The position numbers and the translations under genes were made by a program. Of a DNA stretch of 64,000 nt, positions 8,634 to 15,613 are shown one piece after another. Location: the NCBI GenBank assembly GCA_016235745.1, contig JACRJA010000009.1, positions 1-64,000 of the forward strand, read 5' to 3'. Each line of letters opens with the position of its first letter. Within the stretch, counting starts at the first letter, position 1. The notes under the pieces were generated by a model. That model saw nothing but the letters and a program-made list of their open reading frames with translations. It was not told the origin of the DNA and ran no database searches. Source of the stretch: Rhodocyclales bacterium (GTDB lineage Bacteria > Pseudomonadota > Gammaproteobacteria > Burkholderiales > Rhodocyclaceae).

Positions 8634-8775
8634 GCGGATCTCGTGTAGTCCAACGCGCTTCGGGCATCAATCATAGCCCGAAACGTTGGCGTGATCGAAA
8701 TTCACCATGAACGAATCGATTGACACATGATGAATCACGTGCCAAGATAAAAAGTATCGACAGGAGGAGCGATCC
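8634..8775. promoter_or_regulatory. divergent promoter region iclR / aromatic cluster
   Basis: Rightward: TTGACA at 8720-8725, and about 18 bases later AAGATA at 8744-8749, could form a sigma-70-like promoter. It is followed by AGGAGG before the ATG at 8776. Leftward: TATGAT (complement of 8670-8675) could be a -10 box for the iclR operon, with a weak -35. Confidence 0.5.
8724..8741. promoter_or_regulatory. candidate IclR operator (18-bp near-palindrome)
   Basis: CACATGATGAATCACGTG is an inverted repeat matching at 7 of 9 base pairs (CAC-TGAT / ATCA-GTG). It sits exactly between the -35 and -10 of the rightward promoter, where a bound regulator would block or remodel RNA polymerase. Assignment to the adjacent IclR protein is inference. 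Confidence 0.5.
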
Positions 8776-9741
8776 ATGAATGCCAAAGCCTTTGCCTCGG
8801 TGGCCGACCTCGAAGAGAAACCGGTCTCGTTCGAACGTCTCTCGGAACACGCCTGGGCCTACACTGCCGAAGGCGACCCCAATACCGGCGTGGTGATCGG
8901 CGACGACTCGGTGATGATCATCGACGCCACCGCCACTCCCGTGATGGCCAAGTCGGTGATCGCCAAGGTGCGCGAGGTCACCGACAAGCCGATCAAATAC
9001 GTCGTGCTCACGCACTACCATGCGGTGCGCGTGCTCGGGGCTTCCGGCTATCGCGACGAGGGGCTGGAACACATCATCGCCAGCTATCCCACCTACGAGC
9101 TCATCCGCGAGCGCGGCCAGCAGGACATGGAATCCGAGATCGGGCGTTTCCCCCGGCTCTTTCGCGCGGTGGAGAGCATCCCTGGCCTGACGTGGCCCAC
9201 GCTCACCTTCAAGGAAGAAATCACCCTGTGGATGGGGTCGCTCGAAGTGCGCATCCTGCACCCGGGCGCCGGGCACACCAAGGGGGACACGGCGGTCTGG
9301 CTGCCGCAAGAGCGGGTGCTTTTCTCCGGCGACCTGATCGAGGCCGAAGCCGCCTGCTATACGGGCGATGCCTACCTTGCCGACTGGCCGGCCACGCTCG
9401 ATCGGCTCGAAGCGCTGCAGCCGGCCAAAGTGGTGCCGGGGCGCGGACCGGCGCTCAAGGACGAGGCGGCGGTGCGCGCGGGGTTCCAATACACGCGTGA
9501 CTTCGTCACCACACTCTATCGCTGCGCCCAAGAGGCAGTGGCGCGCGGCTACGATCTCAAGAAAACCATGGAATACACCCGCAACGTGATGGATCCGAAG
9601 TTCGGCCACGTCTTCATCTACGAGCATTGTCTGCCGTTCGACGTCACCCGCGCCTACGACGAAGCCAGCGGCATCCGCGATCCGCGCATCTGGACCGCCG
9701 AGCGGGACCGGCAGATGTGGCACGCGCTGCAAGAAGGCTGA
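8776..9741 (+). CDS. metallo-beta-lactamase-fold protein with degenerate metal site
   Basis: A 321-residue MBL-fold protein that opens the aromatic cluster. The usual H-x-H-x-D-H metal motif reads HYHAVR at residues 80-85: the two first His are kept, but Asp84 and His85 are Val and Arg. The other ligands look intact (GHTKGD with His167, FSGD with Asp186). The protein would therefore be expected to bind at most one metal, or to have changed chemistry. The surrounding LTHYHAVRVLGAS is well formed and not a frameshift. A good AGGAGG ribosome site precedes the ATG. In context it could hydrolyse a lactone or thioester intermediate of aromatic breakdown, which is inference. Confidence 0.8.
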   Translation: MNAKAFASVADLEEKPVSFERLSEHAWAYTAEGDPNTGVVIGDDSVMIIDATATPVMAKSVIAKVREVTDKPIKYVVLTHYHAVRVLGASGYRDEGLEHIIASYPTYELIRERGQQDMESEIGRFPRLFRAVESIPGLTWPTLTFKEEITLWMGSLEVRILHPGAGHTKGDTAVWLPQERVLFSGDLIEAEAACYTGDAYLADWPATLDRLEALQPAKVVPGRGPALKDEAAVRAGFQYTRDFVTTLYRCAQEAVARGYDLKKTMEYTRNVMDPKFGHVFIYEHCLPFDVTRAYDEASGIRDPRIWTAERDRQMWHALQEG

Positions 9742-9822
9742 AACGAGAAAAGCAGAGGCGCGGCCACGCAGCCGCGCCCGCAGAGACAAGGGCAGGAGAC
9801 TACGCCAAAGGAGGAGGCAACC

Positions 9823-11496
9823 GTGCTGAAAACCTATCAGTATCCCAAGTTCCCGTTCGTACGCCCGGCCGAGCTGGATTCCCCGCAAACCCGGCACGTG
9901 CCGGTGATCGTGGTCGGCGCCGGGCCAGTGGGCCTGAGTGCCGCCATTGATCTGGCGCAGCGCAACATTCCAGTGGTGTTGCTCGACGAAGACGACACCG
10001 TGAGCATCGGCTCGCGCGGCGTGTGCTATGCCAAGCGCGCGCTCGAGATCCTCGACCGGTACGGCGTGGGCGAGCGCGTGGTGCAAAAAGGGGTGTCGTG
10101 GAACGTCGGCCGTACCTTCTTCCGCGACGAGGAAGTCTTTCGCTTCAACCTGGTGCCGGAGCCGGACCTTCACCGTCCCGGCATGGTGAACCTGCAGCAA
10201 TACTATCTCGAAGAATACCTGATCGACCGCGCCCGCGAGCTGCCCAATATCGACCTGCGCTGGAAGAACGCCGTGATCGGCGTCACACCTGGCGAAGACG
10301 CCGTCACGGTGCGCGTCGAGACGCCCGCCGGGGCCTATGCCCTGTCCTGCGACTGGCTGATCGCCGCCGACGGCGCGCGCAGTCCCATCCGGCGCATGCT
10401 CGGCCTGGACATCGAGGGCAAGATCTTCATGGACCGGTTCCTGATTGCCGACGTCGTCATGAAGGCCGACTTCCCGCCGGAGCGCTGGTTCTGGTTCGAC
10501 CCGCCATTTCACCCTGGTCAGTCCGTACTGCTGCACCGCCAGGCTGACGACGTCTGGCGCATCGACTTCCAGCTCGGCTGGGACGCCGACCCGGAGGAAG
10601 AGAAAAAGCCCGAGCGCGTCATCCCCCGCATCCGCGCCATGCTCGGTGACGATCGCGAATTCGAGCTCGAATGGGTGAGCGTCTACACCTTCCAGTGCCG
10701 CCGCATGAAGCGCTTCACCCACGGGCGCGTGCTCTTCGTCGGCGATGCGGCGCATCAGGTCTCGCCCTTCGGGGCGCGCGGCGCCAATTCCGGCATCCAG
10801 GACGTCGACAACCTCGGTTGGAAGCTCGAGCTGGTGATGCAGGGCAAGGCCCCTTCGGCGCTACTCGACAGCTACAGCGACGAGCGCACCTATGCTGCCG
10901 ACGAGAACATCCGCAACTCCACGCGCTCGACCGACTTCATCACCCCCAAGGGCAACGTCAGCAAGACGTTCCGTAATGCCGTGCTCGGTCTGGCGCGGCA
11001 CTACCCCTTCGCCCGCGGCCTGGTCAATTCCGGCCGGCTGTCGGTGCCCTCGTTCTACGTCGACTCCCCCCTCAATACGCCCGATACCGACGCCTTCGCC
11101 GGCCGCATGGTGCCTGGTGCGCCGATGGACGACGCCCCGGTGGCCGCTCCCGCCGGCGGAGCCCCCTGGCTGCTGCCGCACTTCGGTCAGGGCTTCCGCC
11201 TCATGATCGCGCTCGACGACGCGGCCGCGCTCGATGCCGCCACCGCCGAAGGGCTCGCCGCCCTGGGCCGCGGCGCGGTTCCCGTCGAGCCGATCGTCGT
11301 CGCCCGCGAGGGGAGCGCGCCTGGTGGCATCGAGACCCTGCACGACGTCAAGGGCCGTGTGCGCGAGCGCTACGACCTGCAGCCTGGCACCGTCTATCTC
11401 ATTCGCCCTGACCAGCACGTCGCCGCCCGTTGGCGCCGTTTCGACCCCGCCGCGATCGAAGCCGCGCTGCGCCGCGCCAGCGGCCAGCGTGCCTGA
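9823..11496 (+). CDS. FAD-dependent aromatic-ring monooxygenase 1 (MhpA/phenol hydroxylase-like)
   Basis: A class A flavoprotein monooxygenase of 557 residues that would use NAD(P)H and O2 to hydroxylate an aromatic acid. Visible are the FAD dinucleotide motif VVGAGPVGLSA (residues 31-40), the DG motif AADGARSPIRR and the second FAD motif GRVLFVGDAAHQVSPFGARGANSG. The C-terminal thioredoxin-like domain ends in YLIRPDQHVAARW, as in MhpA and phenol hydroxylases. The GTG start at 9823 is chosen for the AAAGGAGGAGG upstream and the homologous N-terminus of the second copy (18721). The small DUF2783 gene follows after 19 bases. Substrate could be a 3-hydroxyphenyl- or hydroxybenzoate-type acid; this is not decidable from sequence. 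Confidence 0.85.
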   Translation: MLKTYQYPKFPFVRPAELDSPQTRHVPVIVVGAGPVGLSAAIDLAQRNIPVVLLDEDDTVSIGSRGVCYAKRALEILDRYGVGERVVQKGVSWNVGRTFFRDEEVFRFNLVPEPDLHRPGMVNLQQYYLEEYLIDRARELPNIDLRWKNAVIGVTPGEDAVTVRVETPAGAYALSCDWLIAADGARSPIRRMLGLDIEGKIFMDRFLIADVVMKADFPPERWFWFDPPFHPGQSVLLHRQADDVWRIDFQLGWDADPEEEKKPERVIPRIRAMLGDDREFELEWVSVYTFQCRRMKRFTHGRVLFVGDAAHQVSPFGARGANSGIQDVDNLGWKLELVMQGKAPSALLDSYSDERTYAADENIRNSTRSTDFITPKGNVSKTFRNAVLGLARHYPFARGLVNSGRLSVPSFYVDSPLNTPDTDAFAGRMVPGAPMDDAPVAAPAGGAPWLLPHFGQGFRLMIALDDAAALDAATAEGLAALGRGAVPVEPIVVAREGSAPGGIETLHDVKGRVRERYDLQPGTVYLIRPDQHVAARWRRFDPAAIEAALRRASGQRA

Positions 11497-11515
11497 ACAA
11501 GAGGAGGAGACGACT

Positions 11516-11746
11516 ATGTTGACGCTCGAATACCATTTCAACGAACCGCACACCCGCACGTTCTACGGCTATGAGCCGGGTGACGCCTTCTACGAGGCGC
11601 TCATCGAGGCGCACCGCGACCTCGACGAAGAGCAGAGCGCTCTGGTGAATGCTCGCCTCATCCTGTTGCTCGCCAATCACATCGGCGACGTCGGGTTGCT
11701 GCGCGAGGCGATCCGGCTCGCGCGCGAAGACGTCGTAGGCGGATGA
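11516..11746 (+). CDS. DUF2783 domain small protein (partner of flavin monooxygenase 1?)
   Basis: A 76-residue acidic protein. The core YEALIEAHRDLDEEQSALV, NARLILLLANHIGD and LLREAIRLAR matches the DUF2783 family as I know it: short helical proteins of unknown function, often encoded beside FAD oxidoreductases. GAGGAGGAG precedes the ATG at 11516. It lies directly behind flavin monooxygenase 1. A second, shorter DUF2783-like gene lies directly behind flavin monooxygenase 2 (20421). The repeated pairing suggests a subunit, chaperone or effector of these hydroxylases. It ends 12 bases from the convergent LysR gene. Confidence 0.75.
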   Translation: MLTLEYHFNEPHTRTFYGYEPGDAFYEALIEAHRDLDEEQSALVNARLILLLANHIGDVGLLREAIRLAREDVVGG

Positions 11747-11758
11747 TCTGGCTCGGCG

Positions 11759-12667
11759 CTACGCCCCGGGTGCGGTGCCGTTGCCGACGAAGCGCCGCAA
11801 ATGGGTGCGGAATGCCTCGGCGGCCGGCGACAGCGCCCGGCCATGCCGGGTGAAGACGCAAAAGCGGCGATGCACGTCCGGTTCGGTCAGGCGTCGCATC
11901 TCCAGGCCATAGCGGCGCACCATGGGTTCGGCGTAAGAGACGCAGATCGTCACCCCCAGGCCGATCGACACCATGGCGAGCGCCGTCGACATGAAGGCCA
12001 CGGTCGTATCCGGATGCAGGTCGAGATCGCGTACCACCTCGTGCAGGTCCCGCGAGAGTTTCTCCGTGAATTGCCCCTGCAAGGTGATGAGGGGAAATTC
12101 CGCCAGGCGCCGCCACGGCACCACCTGTTGCGCTGCCAGCGGATGAGCCGGAGGGAAGACGACGTGAAAGGCTTGTACGAACAGCGGTTCGGCCTCGATT
12201 TCTCCGGGAATATCACGTTCCGGGCCGACGCCCAGATCGGCTTCGCCCGAGAGCACGCAGGACGGGACCGATTCCACGCCGCAGTCGATCAGATGGATCG
12301 TCACGTGAGGGAATTCGCGCATGAAACTGGCCAAAACTTCCGGCAGCAAGGTTGCCGCCATCAGCTGCGGTGCGGCGATGCGCACGATGCCGCGTTTGAG
12401 CGCCTTGAGCGTGGCCACTTCGTGCAGTACTTCATCCAGGTCGGCCAGAATCTTCTCCATCAGCGGATAGAGTTCGCGTCCGACCTCGGTGAGCTGCACT
12501 CGCCGCGTGTTGCGATCGAAGAGCTGCACGCCCAAGGCGTTCTCCAGTTCCTTGATCGAGCCGCTCAAGGTCGACTGGGTCGTGTACAGATGCTCGGCGG
12601 CGACGGTGAAACTGCCGAACCGCGCGACCGCGAGAAAAGCGCGCAACTGGCGCAAAGTGACATTCAT
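11759..12667 (-). CDS. LysR-family transcriptional regulator
   Basis: A 302-residue LysR protein: winged helix at residues 1-60 (TLRQLRAFLAVARFGSFTVAAE, then QSTLSGSIKELE) and a periplasmic-binding-type effector domain from about 90. It is encoded opposite to the VOC-FAH-P450 genes, from which it is divergent, and converges with the DUF2783 gene. This is the classic arrangement for a LysR activator of a catabolic operon. An inverted repeat and a sigma-70-like promoter lie in the divergent gap. The inducer is probably an aromatic substrate or intermediate of the cluster (inference). Confidence 0.92.
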   Translation of the reverse strand: MNVTLRQLRAFLAVARFGSFTVAAEHLYTTQSTLSGSIKELENALGVQLFDRNTRRVQLTEVGRELYPLMEKILADLDEVLHEVATLKALKRGIVRIAAPQLMAATLLPEVLASFMREFPHVTIHLIDCGVESVPSCVLSGEADLGVGPERDIPGEIEAEPLFVQAFHVVFPPAHPLAAQQVVPWRRLAEFPLITLQGQFTEKLSRDLHEVVRDLDLHPDTTVAFMSTALAMVSIGLGVTICVSYAEPMVRRYGLEMRRLTEPDVHRRFCVFTRHGRALSPAAEAFRTHLRRFVGNGTAPGA

Positions 12668-12691
12668 CGTCCCATCCGATGGATCGATCGA

Positions 12692-12730
12692 GAAAAACCG
12701 TTGGAACTATAAGTTTTTCGTCAATACAAT
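12692..12730 (+). promoter_or_regulatory. LysR box and promoter for the VOC-FAH-P450 operon
   Basis: GAAAAAC at 12692-12698 is repeated inverted as GTTTTTC at 12713-12719, enclosing AACTATAAGTT, itself a small palindrome. TTGGAA at 12701-12706 and TACAAT at 12725-12730 are spaced 18 bases and would make a promoter overlapped by the palindrome. ACGGAGGA then precedes the ATG at 12789. This fits LysR-type control and autoregulation. Confidence 0.55.
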
Positions 12731-12788
12731 GCAAACATGACTGATGGCCGGCGAATCATCCGGCCTCATGAACACGGAGGAAGACATC

Positions 12789-13343
12789 ATGGCACTCATC
12801 CAGAAAATCCACCACGTCGCCTATCGCTGCAAAGACGCGCTCGAGACCGCGCGCTGGTATGAAAAATATCTCGGCATGAAACTGATCCTGTCGATCGCCG
12901 AAGATCAGGTCCCCTCCACGAAGGAACCCGATCCGTACATGCACATCTTCCTCGATGCGGGCGATGGCAACGTGCTCGCCTTCTTCGAGCTGCCCACCCG
13001 CCCGCCGATGGGTCGGGATCCGAACACTCCGGCCTGGACCCAGCATCTCGCGCTCGAAGTCGCCTCGATGGAAGACCTGCTCGCGACGAAGCAAAAGCTC
13101 GAAGCCGACGGCATCGAGGTGATCGGCCCGGTCGACCACGCCCTTTTCCAGTCCATCTACTTCTTCGACCCGAACGGCCATCGCCTTGAACTCGCCTGCA
13201 ATACCCTGCGGCCGGGCATGCTGGAGGCGCTCGACGAGGTGAAATGGGACATGCTGGAAGAATGGTCGAAGACGAAGAAAGCGCCCAGGCACGCGCGCTG
13301 GATGCACGATGGCCGCTACAAAGAGATGTTCCCGCTCGCCTGA
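12789..13343 (+). CDS. VOC-fold (glyoxalase/extradiol dioxygenase superfamily) protein; candidate ring-cleavage enzyme
   Basis: A 184-residue single-unit VOC protein. The expected 2-His-1-carboxylate metal ligands can be read: His9 (IHHVAYR), His86 (TQHLALEV) and Glu134 (HRLELAC). The family includes extradiol dioxygenases, glyoxalase I and isomerases. With a flavin hydroxylase upstream and FAH and zeta-GST downstream, but no cupin gentisate dioxygenase and no homogentisate dioxygenase in the cluster, this protein is the best local candidate for ring opening. An isomerase or glyoxalase-like role remains possible. The ATG at 12789 follows CGGAGGAAG. An in-frame ATG at 12744 is rejected, having no such site and lying next to the promoter. 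It is first gene of the operon. Confidence 0.75.
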   Translation: MALIQKIHHVAYRCKDALETARWYEKYLGMKLILSIAEDQVPSTKEPDPYMHIFLDAGDGNVLAFFELPTRPPMGRDPNTPAWTQHLALEVASMEDLLATKQKLEADGIEVIGPVDHALFQSIYFFDPNGHRLELACNTLRPGMLEALDEVKWDMLEEWSKTKKAPRHARWMHDGRYKEMFPLA

Positions 13344-13365
13344 ACCCTTTGGAGAACCCCGACCG

Positions 13366-14379
13366 ATGAAACTCGCCACGCTCAAAGACGGCGGGCGCGA
13401 CGGCACCTTGGTCGTCGTCAGCCGTGACCTTGGCCGCTGCCACCCCGTCGGTGCCATCGCCCGCACGCTGCAGGAAGCGCTCGATCGCTGGGACGAAGTG
13501 CATGACGACCTCGCGCTCGTCGCCGAGCTGCTCGAACGCGGCGCGCTCAAAGACGCCCGCCCTTTCGATCCTGCCGCTTGCCACAGCCCTCTGCCGCGCG
13601 CCTACCAGTGGGCCGACGGCTCGGCCTATCTCAACCACGTCGAACTCGTGCGCAAGGCGCGCGGGGCCGAGGTCCCCGCTTCGTTCTACGACGACCCGCT
13701 GATGTACCAGGGCGGTTCCGACAGTTTCATCGGCCCGTGCGACGACATCGTCGCCGACGAATCCTGGGGGATAGACTTCGAGGCCGAAGTGGCAGTGATC
13801 ACCGGCGACGTGCCAATGGGCATAGACCCCAGAGCCGCACTCGAGACGATCCGCCTCGTGCTGCTCGTCAATGACGTCACGCTGCGCAACCTCGTGCCCG
13901 GCGAGCTCGCCAAGGGCTTCGGCTTCTTCCAGTCCAAGCCCGCCTCCAGCTTCAGCCCCGTGGCGGTCACGCCCGACGAGCTGGGCGATGCCTGGCGCGA
14001 CGGCAAGCTGCACCTGCCGCTCGAAGTCCAATACAACGGCCGTCCCTTCGGCCGGCCGAATGCCGGCGTCGACATGACGTTCGACTTCGGGCGCCTCATC
14101 GCACATGCCGCCAAAACGCGCGAGATGGAGGCTGGCAGCATCGTCGGCTCGGGCACCGTCTCCAACAAGCAGGGAGGGCTCTACGGCTCCAAGATCGAGA
14201 ATGGCGGCGTGGGCTACTGCTGCATCGCCGAGGTGCGCATGTACGAGACGATCGAATCGGGCGCGCCGCAGACCCCCTTCATGCGCCCTGGCGACACGGT
14301 CGAGATCGCCATGCACGACGCCACCGGCGCCTCGATCTTCGGCAGCATCCGCAACCGGGTGCGGGGGTTGGGACGATAA
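13366..14379 (+). CDS. fumarylacetoacetate hydrolase-family protein
   Basis: A 337-residue FAH-fold hydrolase. DFEAEVAVITGDVP (near residue 140) and LLVNDVTLRN hold the acidic metal ligands of the family. GSGTVSNKQGG and RPGDTVEIAMHD match the C-terminal core. Family members cleave C-C bonds of diketo acids (fumarylacetoacetate, fumarylpyruvate) at the end of homogentisate and gentisate pathways. The length and the N-terminal YQWADGSAYLNHV segment resemble two-domain FAHs. It lies 22 bases after the VOC gene with GGAGA before the ATG, and in the same cluster as a maleylacetoacetate-isomerase-like gene. The pair therefore suggests a gentisate/homogentisate-like lower pathway. Confidence 0.88.
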   Translation: MKLATLKDGGRDGTLVVVSRDLGRCHPVGAIARTLQEALDRWDEVHDDLALVAELLERGALKDARPFDPAACHSPLPRAYQWADGSAYLNHVELVRKARGAEVPASFYDDPLMYQGGSDSFIGPCDDIVADESWGIDFEAEVAVITGDVPMGIDPRAALETIRLVLLVNDVTLRNLVPGELAKGFGFFQSKPASSFSPVAVTPDELGDAWRDGKLHLPLEVQYNGRPFGRPNAGVDMTFDFGRLIAHAAKTREMEAGSIVGSGTVSNKQGGLYGSKIENGGVGYCCIAEVRMYETIESGAPQTPFMRPGDTVEIAMHDATGASIFGSIRNRVRGLGR

Positions 14380-14442
14380 ACCGGAAGGAGTTTTTTCAAC
14401 GAATCCATCCTCCCGAAGAGGAGGGTGTAGAGGAGACAAACG

Positions 14443-15591
14443 ATGGGAAAAACGAAAGCCCTGGCCTTGGCCGCGGTGCTGGGATTCACGAGTCTCAGCG
14501 CCATGGCGCAGGTGAAAGTTGGCGTGACGTTTTCGATGACGGGGCCACTTGCCTCGTTGGGGATTCCGCCGAAGAACACCTTGGCCCTGTTGCCGCAGGA
14601 AGTCGCCGGTCAGCGCATCGACTACGTGATACTCGATGACGCCTCCGACCCCACGCTCGCGGTGAACAATGCCCGCAAGCTCATCGGCGAGAACGGCGTC
14701 GACGTCGTCATGGGGGGCAGCAACACCCCGACCTCGCTCGCCATCATCGATGTGGTGGCCGAGAACAAGGTGCCGATGCTCTCGCTCGGGGCGAGCGACC
14801 GGATCCTCTCGCCTATGGATGAAAAACGTCGCTGGGTCTTCAAACCGACCCAGGATGACGGAATGATGGCCCGCGCCATCGCCGAACACATGGCGGCGCA
14901 AGGCGTCAAGACGGTCGGCTTCATCGGTTTTGCTGATGCCTACGGCGAGAGTTGGTACCAGAATTTCAGCGCCGCGGCCGAAAAGCATGGCCTCAAACTC
15001 GTCGTGAACGAGCGCTACAACCGTACCGATACCTCCGTGATGGGACAGGTGATGAAAATGCTGGCCGCCAATCCGGACGCGATCCTCGTGGCCGGCGCCG
15101 GCACTCCTGCCGCCTTGCCGCAGAAGACACTGAAGGAGCGAGGGTACAAAGGGTTCTACTATCAGACCCACGGTGTGGCCAACAACGACTTTCTTCGCGT
15201 GTGCGGGCGCGACTGTGAAGGGACTTTCCTGCCGGCGAGCCCCGTGGTCGTGGCGCCGCAGCTGCCTCAGGAACATCCGGTCAGGGCGAGCTCGATGGCT
15301 TACTACACCGCCTACGAAGAGAAATTCGGCAAAGGATCCGTCAGCCAGTTCGGCGCCTATGCCTGGGATGCGTGGAAGCTGATCGAGGCCGCCCTCCCCG
15401 CCGCATTGCAGAAAGCCAAACCCGGTACGCCAGAATTCCGCGCCGCTCTGCGCGACGGGATCGAGGCGACGACAGAGCTTGCAGCGGCCAACGGCGTCTT
15501 CACGCTCTCACCGCAAGATCACCAAGGTCTGGATGATCGGGCGCGCGTCATGGTGCGCATCACCAACGGCGGCTGGGAATACGTCCGCTGA
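14443..15591 (+). CDS. ABC transporter substrate-binding protein (Peripla_BP_6), aromatic cluster copy
   Basis: A 382-residue periplasmic binding protein with a clear signal peptide (MGKTKALALAAVLGFTSLSAMA, cut before QVKV). VGVTFSMTGPLASLGIPPKN and DDASDPTLAVNNARKLI are typical of the LivK-like aromatic-compound binding proteins. There are no permease or ATPase genes beside it, but the livHM genes 8 kb away lack ATPases too. The two binding proteins may share one transporter. A small GC stem (CCTCC/GGAGG) sits at about 14410-14425 before the ribosome site GAGGAG and could mask it. Co-directional with VOC, FAH and P450. Confidence 0.88.
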   Translation: MGKTKALALAAVLGFTSLSAMAQVKVGVTFSMTGPLASLGIPPKNTLALLPQEVAGQRIDYVILDDASDPTLAVNNARKLIGENGVDVVMGGSNTPTSLAIIDVVAENKVPMLSLGASDRILSPMDEKRRWVFKPTQDDGMMARAIAEHMAAQGVKTVGFIGFADAYGESWYQNFSAAAEKHGLKLVVNERYNRTDTSVMGQVMKMLAANPDAILVAGAGTPAALPQKTLKERGYKGFYYQTHGVANNDFLRVCGRDCEGTFLPASPVVVAPQLPQEHPVRASSMAYYTAYEEKFGKGSVSQFGAYAWDAWKLIEAALPAALQKAKPGTPEFRAALRDGIEATTELAAANGVFTLSPQDHQGLDDRARVMVRITNGGWEYVR

Positions 15592-15613
15592 CGCGACAAT
15601 CCAAGGAAGAGAC

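Noticed and set aside
8671-10755. 694-codon antisense open frame opposite the MBL and flavin monooxygenase genes
   Set aside because: Same shadow effect; the plus strand has motif-bearing proteins across the whole stretch.
14408-14430. CCTCC/GGAGG stem before the binding-protein gene as an intrinsic terminator
   Set aside because: The stem is short (5-7 bp), has no U-tract and contains ribosome-site-like sequence; at most a weak translation modulator.
12796-15276. Very long antisense open frame (826 codons) opposite VOC, FAH and the binding protein
   Set aside because: It is a GC-rich shadow frame; the plus strand encodes three well-formed families with ribosome sites, and the antisense translation is His/Arg/Gly-rich without domains.
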